DNA of 64,000 nt from JBBSOK01 sp965219125 (GCA_965219125.1 CBDCMO010000002.1:806001-870000); one strand, 5' to 3'; shown: positions 7,212 to 16,608, counted from the first letter of the stretch. The notes: a model not told the origin generated them from the letters alone. Program-made: numbers and translations.

Positions 7212-8616
7212 TTTATTTAGCGATTTTGAAGGCGTTTCATCTAAACAGTGGAAACAAAAAATTCAATACGACCTTAAAGGTGCGGACTATAACGACGCTT
7301 TGGTTTGGCAGAGTTTGGAAGGCATAAACGTAGCGCCAACCTATCACGCCGATGATTTTTCTGAGAGCTTTCAACCAATAATAGGTAATCCGGATTCCTG
7401 GAATATTGCACAAGCCATATTCATAGATGATGAAATAATTGCGAATAATCTCGCGATAGATGCAATTGAAAGAGGTGCAGAAAGCATCATTTTTTCAGCT
7501 GCAACCGAATTTAATATGGAACAGGTTTTCAAAAAAATCCCTTTTGGAAAGATTTCGATTTATTTCGATTTTAAATTTTTGGATGAAGTTTTTTTATTGA
7601 AGTTGAAATCTTTTCTATCTGAAATAAAAGCGAATGTTTTTTATAATTTAGACCTAATCGGAAATCTCGCTGAAAGTGGAAATTGGTTTGAAAACCTTCA
7701 AAAAGATTACGCAAAACTTGACGTTTTTTTAGAAAATTTAAATGTTGAAGAAACGCCAAATGTCATATCAATTAATGTCGGGCTTTTCCAAAATGCGGGC
7801 GCAAATATGGTTCAGCAATTGGGTTATGCTCTTGCACAAGCCAACGAATATTTAAACCATTTATCTGAATTACAGACAAAAAATTCAACTAAATTTTCGG
7901 AAGAATTTTTCAAAAAATTTCAAATTTCTTTTAAGGTTTCAGTAGGCTCTAATTACTTTTTTGAAATCGCAAAACTTAGGGCGCTTCGAAAAGTGTACGC
8001 CGCTCTAGCTTCAGAATATAATTTTAATCCTGTTTGTAATATTCTCGCAATGCCCAGTAAACGCAATAAAACCATTTACGATTATAATGTAAATATGTTG
8101 CGGACAACTACCGAATGTATGAGTGCTATTTTGGGCGGTGCAAATACAATTTGCAATTTGCCGTACGATTCAATTTACCATAAAAGCAACGAATTTGGTG
8201 AACGTATTGCACGAAATCAATTATTGATTTTAAAACGAGAAAGTTATTTTGACTTTGTAAGCAACGCCGCAGATGGAAGTTATTATATTGAAAATATTAC
8301 AAATCAATTAGCCGAAAAAGGGTTGATTATTTTTAAAGAACTTGAAAAAGGTGGTGGATTTTTAAAGCAATTACAGGAAGGTACAATTCAGAAAAAAATA
8401 GAAGAAAGCGCAGAAAAAGAACAAAATTATTTTGACGAGGGAAAACTAAAACTTTTGGGCACAAACCATCACATCAATAAAAATGATAAAATGCAAAATG
8501 ATTTGCAATTATTTCCTTTTGTAAAAACCAACATCCGCAAAACATTAATCAAACCGATTATTGAGAATAGAATTGCCGAAAAAACTGAAAAAGAACGTTT
8601 AAATTTAGAATCATGA
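7204..8616 (+). CDS. mutA: Methylmalonyl-CoA mutase, small (beta) subunit
   Basis: 470 residues. It is the non-catalytic partner of MutB in the heterodimeric mutase that interconverts methylmalonyl-CoA and succinyl-CoA. The N-terminal WKQKIQYDLKG and the barrel part with LRALRKVYAALA, TIYDYNVNMLRTTTECMSAILGGAN and FGERIARNQLLIL match the mutase alpha/beta-barrel. The frame ends soon after the barrel, so the C-terminal cobalamin-like domain of the roughly 620-residue MutA of actinobacteria is missing; short MutAs of this kind are usual in Bacteroidota as far as I recall. The start overlaps the DivIC-like gene by 8 bases and its stop overlaps the next start (ATGA). Confidence 0.93.
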   Translation: MNNLFSDFEGVSSKQWKQKIQYDLKGADYNDALVWQSLEGINVAPTYHADDFSESFQPIIGNPDSWNIAQAIFIDDEIIANNLAIDAIERGAESIIFSAATEFNMEQVFKKIPFGKISIYFDFKFLDEVFLLKLKSFLSEIKANVFYNLDLIGNLAESGNWFENLQKDYAKLDVFLENLNVEETPNVISINVGLFQNAGANMVQQLGYALAQANEYLNHLSELQTKNSTKFSEEFFKKFQISFKVSVGSNYFFEIAKLRALRKVYAALASEYNFNPVCNILAMPSKRNKTIYDYNVNMLRTTTECMSAILGGANTICNLPYDSIYHKSNEFGERIARNQLLILKRESYFDFVSNAADGSYYIENITNQLAEKGLIIFKELEKGGGFLKQLQEGTIQKKIEESAEKEQNYFDEGKLKLLGTNHHINKNDKMQNDLQLFPFVKTNIRKTLIKPIIENRIAEKTEKERLNLES

Positions 8617-8804
8617 GCGAAACAGCATTAGAAACCATTTTAGGAATTTTGTTTATCATTTTAAGTATCGGAATATTAATACGTCTCAAAACTTTTTCTA
8701 AATCTAAATATTACAGATATCTATTTATCGCAACCGCTATATTATTGATGGGTTTCGGAATTTATTTGGGCTACACCGGACTTTTCGGTTCGTTGGGAAA
8801 ATAA
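8613..8804 (+). CDS. 63-residue two-helix membrane protein of unknown function
   Basis: Two hydrophobic segments (about residues 8-25 and 38-57) joined by a basic loop (RLKTFSKSKYYRY), ending in SLGK. Not recognised as a named family. The gene is coupled to mutA by an ATGA overlap and ends 18 bases before mutB, so it lies between the two subunits of one enzyme. The coupling and clean codon structure support a real gene. A part in methylmalonyl-CoA metabolism is only a guess from position. Confidence 0.72.
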   Translation: MSETALETILGILFIILSIGILIRLKTFSKSKYYRYLFIATAILLMGFGIYLGYTGLFGSLGK

Positions 8805-8822
8805 AAATGACAATAAAATTAA

Positions 8823-10967
8823 ATGCAACGTAAAAACATTCAAAATATCAGTCTAAAAACTTCAATTTCTAAAGTTGAAGAATCTAAACTGTCTATTAAT
8901 TCTGAAACATTTTCAACCGCTGAAGATATCAAGATTCAAAAAAAATATTTCGAAGATGATATTAAAAATCTTGAACATTTAGATTTCGTTGCAGGAATCT
9001 CACCTTATTTGCGCGGTCCGTATGCTACAATGTACGTTCAAAAACCTTGGACAATTAGGCAATATGCAGGTTTCTCGACCGCAGAAGATAGTAACGCTTT
9101 TTACAGAAGAAATTTAGCCGCAGGACAAAAAGGACTTTCGGTTGCGTTCGATCTTGCAACGCACAGAGGTTACGATAGCGACCACGAACGCGTAGTTGGT
9201 GATGTTGGAAAAGCAGGCGTTGCGATAGATTCTGTTGAAGACATGAAAATACTTTTCGACCAAATTCCATTGGACAAAATGAGTGTTTCTATGACAATGA
9301 ACGGCGCAGTTTTGCCAATAATGGCTTTTTATATTGTGGCTGCCGAAGAACAAGGAGTTGATTTGAAGAATTTGGCAGGAACAATCCAAAACGATATTTT
9401 AAAGGAATTTATGGTGCGCAACACCTATATATATCCGCCAAAAGATTCGATGCAGATTGTTAGCGATATTTTTGAATTCACGAGCGAACAGATGCCTAAA
9501 TTCAATAGCATTTCAATTTCGGGTTATCATATGCAAGAAGCTGGCGCAACCTGCGATTTGGAGCTTGCGTACACTTTAGCCGACGGACTTGAGTACTTGC
9601 GAACTGGTATAAAAGCAGGAATGGATATAGACAGTTTTGCACCTCGTCTATCCTTCTTTTGGGCAATCGGAATGAACCATTTTATGGAAATTGCCAAACT
9701 GCGTGCCGCAAGAATGTTGTGGGCAAAAATCATAAAGCAATTTAATCCTAAAAATGAAAAATCGCTAGCTTTACGAACACACTGCCAAACAAGTGGTTGG
9801 AGTTTAACCGAACAAGACCCATTTAACAACGTTGCCCGAACTACAATTGAAGCTGCCGCTGCCGTTTTTGGTGGCACCCAAAGTTTACATACAAATGCGT
9901 TGGATGAAGCCATTGCGTTACCAACAGACTTTTCAGCAAGAATAGCAAGAAATACACAGATTTATTTGCAACAAGAAACTGAAATTACAAGAACAGTAGA
10001 TCCTTGGGCGGGAAGTTATTATGTTGAAAAATTGACCGCTCAAATCGCTGAAAAAGCTTGGAAATTAATCGAAGAAGTTGAAGAATTGGGCGGAATGACT
10101 AAAGCAATTGAAGCCGGAATCCCAAAACTACGTATTGAAGAAGCCGCAGCCAGAAAACAGGCTAGAATTGATAGTGGCCAAGATATTATTGTTGGTGTAA
10201 ATGAATATAGATTAGCAAAAGAAGATCCGTTGCAAATTTTAGATGTTGATAATCAGAAAGTAAGATTGTCGCAAATTGAAAGATTAGAAAATATTAAAGT
10301 TGAAAGAAATTCTGAAAAGGTTGCTCAAACATTGGCACATTTAACCGAATGCGCGAAGTCAAGAAATGGCAATTTATTATCTTTAGCTGTTGATGCAGCT
10401 CGCGAACGCGCCACTTTGGGCGAAATAAGCGATGCGCTTGAAGTAGTTTTTGGAAGATATAAAGCACAAATTAAAAGTTTTAGCGGCGTGTACAGTAAAG
10501 AAATTAAGAAAGACCCAAGTTTCGCAAAAGCCCGCGAGATGGCAGACCAATTTGCCGAATTAGACGGCAGACGTCCACGGATTATGATTGCCAAAATGGG
10601 ACAGGACGGTCATGATAGAGGCGCAAAAGTAGTAGCAACTGGTTATGCCGACGTTGGTTTTGATGTAGATATTGGTCCGTTATTTCAAACTCCAAAAGAA
10701 GCAGCAAAACAAGCTGTTGAAAACGATGTTCATATTTTGGGCGTTTCCTCTTTAGCCGCAGGACATAAAACCTTGGTACCACAAGTTATTGAAGAACTTA
10801 AAAAACACGGCCGCCCAGATATTATGGTTATTGTTGGTGGCGTAATACCTGCCCAAGACTATCAATTTCTTTTTGACGCAGGCGCAACGGCTGTTTATGG
10901 TCCGGGAACGAGAATAAGCGATGCCGCAATCGAGATTTTGGGTGTTTTGATTGAAGCTTCAAAATAA
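8823..10967 (+). CDS. mutB: Methylmalonyl-CoA mutase, large (alpha) subunit
   Basis: 714 residues, full length. It carries the adenosylcobalamin-dependent active site that converts (R)-methylmalonyl-CoA to succinyl-CoA in propionate and odd-chain metabolism (the reverse in propionate formation). The barrel shows WTIRQYAGFSTAEDSNAFYR, FDLATHRGYDSDH, SGYHMQEAGA, RTHCQTSGWSLTEQDP and FGGTQSLHTNALDEA. The C-terminal B12 domain has DGHDRG at 595-600, with His597 as lower cobalt ligand, then SSLAAGHKTL and VGGVIPAQDY. Its neighbour mutA supplies the second subunit; epimerase and meaB-like genes are not in the window. Confidence 0.97.
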   Translation: MQRKNIQNISLKTSISKVEESKLSINSETFSTAEDIKIQKKYFEDDIKNLEHLDFVAGISPYLRGPYATMYVQKPWTIRQYAGFSTAEDSNAFYRRNLAAGQKGLSVAFDLATHRGYDSDHERVVGDVGKAGVAIDSVEDMKILFDQIPLDKMSVSMTMNGAVLPIMAFYIVAAEEQGVDLKNLAGTIQNDILKEFMVRNTYIYPPKDSMQIVSDIFEFTSEQMPKFNSISISGYHMQEAGATCDLELAYTLADGLEYLRTGIKAGMDIDSFAPRLSFFWAIGMNHFMEIAKLRAARMLWAKIIKQFNPKNEKSLALRTHCQTSGWSLTEQDPFNNVARTTIEAAAAVFGGTQSLHTNALDEAIALPTDFSARIARNTQIYLQQETEITRTVDPWAGSYYVEKLTAQIAEKAWKLIEEVEELGGMTKAIEAGIPKLRIEEAAARKQARIDSGQDIIVGVNEYRLAKEDPLQILDVDNQKVRLSQIERLENIKVERNSEKVAQTLAHLTECAKSRNGNLLSLAVDAARERATLGEISDALEVVFGRYKAQIKSFSGVYSKEIKKDPSFAKAREMADQFAELDGRRPRIMIAKMGQDGHDRGAKVVATGYADVGFDVDIGPLFQTPKEAAKQAVENDVHILGVSSLAAGHKTLVPQVIEELKKHGRPDIMVIVGGVIPAQDYQFLFDAGATAVYGPGTRISDAAIEILGVLIEASK

Positions 10968-10974
10968 TTTAGAT

Positions 10975-11670
10975 TTGAGAAAAAAAGTTTATCCAGCAAT
11001 TTTAATAATCTTTTTTGGCTCTGCAATATTTTTTACGTTGAACAGAAATAATAAAGTAATAGCCATAGATGTTTTGCTTGTGCCTTCAACTGAAATGCAC
11101 AATCAAGCTATTAAATTAAATGAGGCAATCAGAAAAAATAATCCGAATACGATCAAATTGAATAATAATACAATTCCGCATATCACATTATTGCAATGTT
11201 ATGTGAAGGAAAAAGATCTACCAAAAGTTAAAACTGCATTAACAGGAATTTTCAAAATGATTGAAAACGAAAATTTAAAAGTTGAAAATCTCACATATTC
11301 CAGAGATAAAGATGAAAGTTTTGCTGTTATAAGTGTTGAAAAATCTGAAGCAATTTTAGCAATTCATAAAAAAGCAATTGAGCTCATAAAACCATATATT
11401 ATTGAAAATGGTAATCAAGAAGCTTTTGTTCAAAATAAGGACGGAAGCGCAATTAACCAACCAACTTTAGATTATGTTCCAAAATTTATTAGCGATTATA
11501 GTAACGAAAATTTCAAACCGCATATAAGTTTGGGTGTTGCGAAAACAACATATTTGGATAGTTTGGCCACGGACATTTTTAAACCTCAAATTTTTAAAGC
11601 AGTAGCTGTTGGCCTTTATCAATTGGGGGATAATGGAACAGCACAGAAGTTTCTTTGGAAGAGTAAATAA
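10975..11670 (+). CDS. Membrane-anchored 2H phosphoesterase (2'-5' RNA ligase family)
   Basis: 231 residues from the TTG at 10975, 7 bases after the mutB stop; a TTG at 10951 within mutB would give 239 residues. One N-terminal hydrophobic helix (YPAILIIFFGSAIFFTL) suggests a signal anchor that puts the domain outside the cytoplasm. The two HxT/S motifs of the 2H superfamily are present: PHITLL (His69, Thr71) and KPHISLGV (His183, Ser185). Family members hydrolyse or form 2'-5' or cyclic phosphodiester bonds; the substrate here is unknown. Export of such a domain is odd for an RNA enzyme. The stop overlaps the next start as TAATG. Confidence 0.78.
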   Translation: MRKKVYPAILIIFFGSAIFFTLNRNNKVIAIDVLLVPSTEMHNQAIKLNEAIRKNNPNTIKLNNNTIPHITLLQCYVKEKDLPKVKTALTGIFKMIENENLKVENLTYSRDKDESFAVISVEKSEAILAIHKKAIELIKPYIIENGNQEAFVQNKDGSAINQPTLDYVPKFISDYSNENFKPHISLGVAKTTYLDSLATDIFKPQIFKAVAVGLYQLGDNGTAQKFLWKSK

Positions 11671-12320
11671 TGCTGAAAAATATCCTCTCCTATTTTTACC
11701 CAACTACAAAAAAAATAGCTAGCGATTACAACGGTACTCTTGAAATTACCACCACAAACGGCAAAACCGTTTTAGATAGTAAAGATGCCAATTATAGCTA
11801 CGGTTCACTGCAAAAAATATTGGAATTTGGACTTTCGAAAATCGATTTTACAAATGTAAATTCAGTTTTGGTTTTAGGCCTTGGCGGCGGCTGCGTGATT
11901 AAATCGCTTCGAGATAAATTTGATTATTCCAATAAAATTACTGCGGTTGAAATAGATGGCGAGATTATTAAAATTGCTTCGGATTTCTTCGGAATAGAAA
12001 TTTCAGAAAATCTAGAAATTCTTTGTGATGATGCCTTTCAATATCTTCAAAACATTTCAAATTTATTCGATTTAATAATAATCGATTTATATATAAACGA
12101 TACCGTTCCAACAATATTTAAATCGGTAGAATTTGCCAAATTACTTCAACAGAAAATCGCTGTGGGTGGTAAAGTGCTCTTTAATTTTGGATTGAATATT
12201 GACGAAAAATCAATCGAAAATTCTTTTTATAACTTCTTCCATAATTCTGAAGATTTCGCGATTCAGAAATTCTCGAAGGTTGAAGGCACAAACTTGTTAC
12301 TGATCATTTCAAAAGATTAA
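11670..12320 (+). CDS. Spermidine-synthase-like methyltransferase-fold protein
   Basis: 216 residues. The SAM-binding loop of the spermidine synthase/methyltransferase fold is seen as VLVLGLGGGCVIKSL near residues 66-80, followed by ITAVEIDGEIIKIA (acidic strand-2 end) and LEILCDDAFQYL, then FDLIIIDLYI. The typical polyamine-synthase gatekeeper region is not evident, and the protein is shorter than SpeE (about 280 residues), so the real reaction is open. It is the last gene of the udk-mutAB run and overlaps the preceding stop by one base. Confidence 0.78.
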   Translation: MLKNILSYFYPTTKKIASDYNGTLEITTTNGKTVLDSKDANYSYGSLQKILEFGLSKIDFTNVNSVLVLGLGGGCVIKSLRDKFDYSNKITAVEIDGEIIKIASDFFGIEISENLEILCDDAFQYLQNISNLFDLIIIDLYINDTVPTIFKSVEFAKLLQQKIAVGGKVLFNFGLNIDEKSIENSFYNFFHNSEDFAIQKFSKVEGTNLLLIISKD

Positions 12321-12377
12321 ATTCTTTGTTGAAAATTTTTGATTGCAAATTTACAATTCAGTTAAGTAAGCCAGTTT

Positions 12378-12409
12378 TTTGAATCTGCTCTGCTAAAAAG
12401 CTATCTTTG
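12378..12409 (+). promoter_or_regulatory. Complete Bacteroidota promoter of the dienoyl-CoA reductase-like gene
   Basis: TTTG at 12378-12381 (-33 box), a 20-base spacer and TATCTTTG at 12402-12409 (-7 box, exact TAnnTTTG). The ATG follows 18 bases later. A TTG at 12407 that would lengthen the protein by seven residues is part of the -7 box. Confidence 0.85.
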
Positions 12410-12427
12410 TTATCAAATAAAAATACT

Positions 12428-13306
12428 ATGGATTTAAAAGCAAAAATGCTACGCGACGATGCACTGAAAGGTAAAACTATTGTTGTAACAGGCGGCGGAA
12501 GCGGTCTCGGAAAAGCAATGACAACCTATTTTTTAGAATTGGGCGCCAATGTGGTAATCACTTCAAGAAATATAGAAAAACTTCAAAACGTAAAAACCGA
12601 ACTTGAAGAAATGACAGGTGGGAAAGTTTTGCCAGTGCAATGCGACGTTCGAAATTACGATGAAGTTGAAGCAATGGTTGAAGCTTCTGTTAAAGAATTT
12701 GGAACCGTAGATTGTTTGCTAAACAATGCAGCTGGAAATTTTATTTCACCAACCGAACGGCTTTCAGCAAATGCGTTCGACACCATAATAGACATCGTTT
12801 TAAAAGGAAGCAAAAATTGCACCTTAGCCTTCGGTAAACATTGGATTGACAAAAAAGAAACCAATAAAGTAGTATTGAGCATTGTAACAACCTACGCTTG
12901 GACAGGTTCTGCCTACGTTGTTCCAAGTGCAACGGCAAAGGCCGGCGTATTGGCAATGACGCGCAGTTTGGCTGTGGAATGGGCTAAATACGGCATGCGC
13001 TTTAACGCAATTGCGCCAGGACCTTTCCCTACAAAAGGTGCTTGGGACAGATTATTACCGGGCGATTTAAAGGATAAATTCGATCTTGCCAAAAAAGTGC
13101 CTTTGCAACGTGTTGGCGATCATCAAGAACTTGCAAACCTTGCGGCTTATATGGTTTCAGATTTTTCTGGTTATCTAAATGGTGAAGTTATAACATTGGA
13201 TGGCGGCGAATGGCTTAAAGGTGCGGGACAATTCAATTTATTGGAAGCAATCCCAGAATCTATGTGGGACCAATTGGAAGCTATGATAAAAGCTAGCAAA
13301 AAATAG
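12428..13306 (+). CDS. SDR family oxidoreductase, 2,4-dienoyl-CoA reductase-like
   Basis: 292 residues from the ATG at 12428, set by the promoter box just upstream. NAD(P)-binding TGGGSGLGKAM lies at 21-31, NNAAGNFISP at 99-108. The usual SDR YxxxK motif is replaced by PSATAK (Ser167, Lys171), with Ser151 present; this substitution with SATAKAG is the pattern I associate with 2,4-dienoyl-CoA reductases, which remove the 4-double bond of unsaturated fatty acyl-CoAs before beta-oxidation. IAPGPFPTKGAWDRL is also typical. It stands alone on its own promoter. A fabG-like role is less likely because of the missing Tyr. Confidence 0.85.
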   Translation: MDLKAKMLRDDALKGKTIVVTGGGSGLGKAMTTYFLELGANVVITSRNIEKLQNVKTELEEMTGGKVLPVQCDVRNYDEVEAMVEASVKEFGTVDCLLNNAAGNFISPTERLSANAFDTIIDIVLKGSKNCTLAFGKHWIDKKETNKVVLSIVTTYAWTGSAYVVPSATAKAGVLAMTRSLAVEWAKYGMRFNAIAPGPFPTKGAWDRLLPGDLKDKFDLAKKVPLQRVGDHQELANLAAYMVSDFSGYLNGEVITLDGGEWLKGAGQFNLLEAIPESMWDQLEAMIKASKK

Positions 13307-13382
13307 CAAAGGTCGCGGAGTTTTCAATCTACTTTAAATGTGAAAAAATTCCTAATTGAATGGCTATCCCTATCAATTTCAA

Positions 13383-13390
13383 TAATTTTG
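13383..13390 (+). promoter_or_regulatory. -7 promoter box of the M16 peptidase gene
   Basis: TAATTTTG, exact TAnnTTTG, 33 bases before the ATG. The nearest upstream TTG (13356-13358) is 24 bases away, slightly beyond the usual spacing. Confidence 0.55.
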
Positions 13391-13423
13391 AAATACCACT
13401 ATTAAAACAAATACGAAACACTT

Positions 13424-16261
13424 ATGAATCTTAGAAATTTATCCTTTTCGGCTATTGCATTAATAGCTTTTACAGGATCGGTTTTTGCGCAAGATGTAAA
13501 AACTGAAACTGCAAAAATTGAAACCCAAAAAATACCCACAGATCCAAACGTAAAAGTTGGAAAATTGGAAAATGGACTTACCTATTACATCCGTAACAAT
13601 GGCAAGCCAGAAGATAAAGTTGAATTACGCCTTGCCGTAAATGCAGGTTCAATTCTTGAAGACGACAACCAAGTTGGTCTTGCCCACTTTATGGAGCATA
13701 TGAACTTTAACGGTACCAAAAACTTTCAAAAGAATGATTTGGTAGATTACCTTCAAAGTATTGGCGTAAAATTTGGCGCCGATCTTAACGCTTATACAAG
13801 TTTTGATGAAACAGTTTACATACTACCAATTCCAAGCGACGATCCTGCAAAACTTGAGAAGGGTTTTCAGATAATTGAAGATTGGGCTCACAACGCAACG
13901 TTAACAGATGAGCAAATTGATAGCGAGCGCGGGGTAGTTTTAGAAGAATACCGTTTGGGTTTAGGCCCAGATAAGCGAATGATGCAGGATTATTTACCAA
14001 AATTATTGTACGGTAGCCAATATGCGAAGCGTTTGCCAATTGGTACTAAAGAAAATCTTGAAAACTTTAAATATGAAGATGTTAGAAGTTTTTACAAAGA
14101 TTTTTATCGTCCAGATTTAATGGCTGTTGTTGCCGTTGGCGACTTAGATGTTGCAACAATGGAAGCAAAAATTAAGGAACACTTCGGAAAAATTAAAAAT
14201 CCGAGTACAGAAAAAAAGCGTCCAACTTTTGAAATGCCAAACCATAAAGAAACTTTCATTTCGGTTGCTAGTGATAAAGAAGCTCCATTTTCAAGATTTC
14301 AGGTAGTTTATAAAGATAGAATTGATGCTCCAAAAGTTGTAACGGTTGCAGATTATAAAGATCAACTTACCAAAAACCTCTTTTCTTCAATGATTAATAA
14401 TAGGTTGGATGAGTTGCGTAACAGTGCAAATCCACCTTTCGTATTTGGATTTTCATATTACGGCGGTACGTATGCACGTAACAAAAATGCATATCAAAGT
14501 TTTGCACAGACTAGTGAAACTGGCCAGTTAGAAGGGTTAAAGGCCTTGTTGGAAGAAAACCAACGTGTTAAACGTTTTGGTTTTCAAGAAGGCGAATATG
14601 AGCGCGCGAAGAAAGAACTTCTTGCAAATTTAGAAAAACAATATAACGATCGGGACAAAAACGAAAGCGGACGTATTGTAGGCGAATATGTAAACAACTT
14701 TTTAGAGAACGAACCAATTCCTGGAATTACTTGGGAATTTGAAACAACTAAAAAATTACTGCCAACCATTCAATTGAAGGATATTACTAACCTTATCTCT
14801 CAATTTTTACACGATGATAACAGAGTTATAATTCTAACCGGACCAGAAAAAGATGGTCTAACCCAAGTTACCGAAGATCAAGTTTCAGCTTTATTAAAAG
14901 AAGTCGAAACGATGGATGTAAAACCTTATGCAGATACAGAATTAAAGCAGGATTTAATAGAAAACTTAAAACCGGCAGGAACAATTCAGGCTATTGAAAG
15001 CAACAAAACCCTTGGCACAACTACATTAACGTTAAGTAATGGTGCAAAAGTAACTTATAAGCCGACAGATTTCAAAAATGACGAAGTTCTATTTGAAGCC
15101 TTTAGTTTTGGTGGATCAAGCTTATACAGTGATGCAGATTATAAAGCAACAGTTTTTGCAAATGACGGCTTGCCAGAAGCTGGAATTGGTGGAATTTCAA
15201 TAAATGATCTTAGCAAAATGATGAGCGGTAAACTTGTTGGAGTTCGTCCATCAATCAGAAATTTAACTGAAAATTTATCCGGTTCAGCAGCACCAAAAGA
15301 TTTGGAAACCTTGTTTCAACAAATCTATTTATATTTTACAGCACTTAACAAAGATGACGCAGCATTCAATTCATTCATCACAAAGCAGAAAAGCTTTTTG
15401 GGGAATTTAATGGCAAATCCACAATTTTACTTTCAAGATCAATTGGGCAATTTCAAAAATCAAGGTAACAATCGCTATGTAGGTTTCCCAACGGTTGAAG
15501 CAATGGATAAAGCAGATTATGATTTAGCTTACAAACTATATCAAGAACGTTTTGCAGATGCGGGAGATTTCCATTTCTATTTTGTTGGAAATGTAGATGA
15601 AGCGCAAATAAAAGATTTTTCTACAAAATATATTGCGAACCTTCCGGGTTTAAACAGCAATGAAAAATTTAATCCAACTAAATACAGAGAAGCAGATACG
15701 CCTCGTCGTAAGGTTTTCAACAAAGGAAAAGATCCAAAAAGTTTGGTAACAATTACGTGGCATCAAGATGATGTAACCTATTCAGACAAAGAAAATTTGG
15801 CAATTGATGCGCTGGGCGAAGTACTTACAATTAAGTTAATTGAAAAACTTCGTGAAGAAGAAGGCGGCGTTTATGGCGTTGGCGCTCGTGGAAGTTTGAA
15901 TAAAATAAGCTTTCCACAAGTAAACTTTTCAATCTCTTTCCCTTGCGGACCAGAAAATGTAGATAAATTGGTAGCTGCTGCTTTAGGTGAAGTTGAAAAA
16001 CTTAAAAAAGAAGGACCAAGCGATAAAGATTTGGCTAAAGTAAAAGAAACGTATTATGTAGAAAATAAAGACAATCTGAAGAAAAACAAATTTTGGATAA
16101 CTGCTTTAGAAAGAGCTGATACGGACGGAACAGATCCGTTAGAAATCCTTAAAACAGTTGAAGAAGTTAACACGTTGACCAAAAAGGAAATTCAAGATGC
16201 AGCAAATAAATATTTAGATGAAAACTATCTATTAGGTATTTTAATGCCAGAAGAACAATAG
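13424..16261 (+). CDS. Secreted M16 family zinc metallopeptidase (two tandem halves)
   Basis: 945 residues. A signal peptide (residues 1-22, ending SVFA-Q) sends it to the periplasm or cell surface. The first M16 half holds the inverted zinc motif HFMEH (His88, Glu91, His92) with the distal ligand Glu168 in DSERGVVLEEY. The second half (from about 500) keeps the fold, including LREEEGGVYGVGARGS, but lacks the zinc motif, as in other long M16 proteins where the two halves form a closing chamber. The family degrades peptides inside this chamber. It is a single gene with a -7 box upstream and a strong terminator 21 bases after its stop. Confidence 0.93.
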   Translation: MNLRNLSFSAIALIAFTGSVFAQDVKTETAKIETQKIPTDPNVKVGKLENGLTYYIRNNGKPEDKVELRLAVNAGSILEDDNQVGLAHFMEHMNFNGTKNFQKNDLVDYLQSIGVKFGADLNAYTSFDETVYILPIPSDDPAKLEKGFQIIEDWAHNATLTDEQIDSERGVVLEEYRLGLGPDKRMMQDYLPKLLYGSQYAKRLPIGTKENLENFKYEDVRSFYKDFYRPDLMAVVAVGDLDVATMEAKIKEHFGKIKNPSTEKKRPTFEMPNHKETFISVASDKEAPFSRFQVVYKDRIDAPKVVTVADYKDQLTKNLFSSMINNRLDELRNSANPPFVFGFSYYGGTYARNKNAYQSFAQTSETGQLEGLKALLEENQRVKRFGFQEGEYERAKKELLANLEKQYNDRDKNESGRIVGEYVNNFLENEPIPGITWEFETTKKLLPTIQLKDITNLISQFLHDDNRVIILTGPEKDGLTQVTEDQVSALLKEVETMDVKPYADTELKQDLIENLKPAGTIQAIESNKTLGTTTLTLSNGAKVTYKPTDFKNDEVLFEAFSFGGSSLYSDADYKATVFANDGLPEAGIGGISINDLSKMMSGKLVGVRPSIRNLTENLSGSAAPKDLETLFQQIYLYFTALNKDDAAFNSFITKQKSFLGNLMANPQFYFQDQLGNFKNQGNNRYVGFPTVEAMDKADYDLAYKLYQERFADAGDFHFYFVGNVDEAQIKDFSTKYIANLPGLNSNEKFNPTKYREADTPRRKVFNKGKDPKSLVTITWHQDDVTYSDKENLAIDALGEVLTIKLIEKLREEEGGVYGVGARGSLNKISFPQVNFSISFPCGPENVDKLVAAALGEVEKLKKEGPSDKDLAKVKETYYVENKDNLKKNKFWITALERADTDGTDPLEILKTVEEVNTLTKKEIQDAANKYLDENYLLGILMPEEQ

Positions 16262-16282
16262 AAATTCTTTGTATTAATTTAT

Positions 16283-16319
16283 AAAAATCCGTCAGTTTTA
16301 AAAACTGACGGATTTTTTT
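16283..16319 (+). terminator. Rho-independent terminator after the M16 peptidase gene
   Basis: A perfect hairpin with arms AAAATCCGTCAGTTTT and AAAACTGACGGATTTT separated by a single base, followed by further Ts. The A-run on the left side would also make it work on the minus strand. Confidence 0.92.
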
Positions 16320-16608
16320 ATAACCAATTAGTAAATGACGTACGACTAATTGACGTACGACTTATAGATTGGATTCAAAAACAAAGAAATATAATACAAA
16401 CAGCTCCTTTCCTTTTGGGAAGGGTTGGGGATGGGACTTTCAAAATTTACATTGAATTTTATTTCATAAAATATTAGCAACTATTGTCGGTCATACATCA
16501 TAAGTCTTAAAGCGAAGCGGTCTTAAGTCTTCTTCCTTTGTTAACAAAAATCATTTTCTGTCCACCAAAATAATCGTACTTTTAACCCTCAAATTTTTGA
16601 ACGGATTA
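16320..16608 (+). other. Non-coding region before parA with degenerate repeats
   Basis: About 290 bases without a gene. It holds an imperfect tandem duplication (TGACGTACGACT at 16336-16347 and 16351-16362), a G/C-rich stretch with the REP-like look ctcctttccttttggga followed by agggttggggatggg (16403-16436), and AGCGAAGCGGTCTTA (16511-16525), which returns with one change before wbqC (21280-21294). A weak -7-like TACTTTTA lies at 16577-16584. No parS site (TGTTNCACGTGNAACA) was found. Confidence 0.55.

Noticed and set aside
6876..8823. Cobalamin riboswitch controlling mutA/mutB
   Set aside because: The genes overlap head to tail and leave no leader of riboswitch size; no B12-box-like sequence was seen.
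9055..10782. Several minus-strand open frames inside mutB
   Set aside because: Shadow frames of a well supported 714-residue enzyme; no promoter or family likeness.
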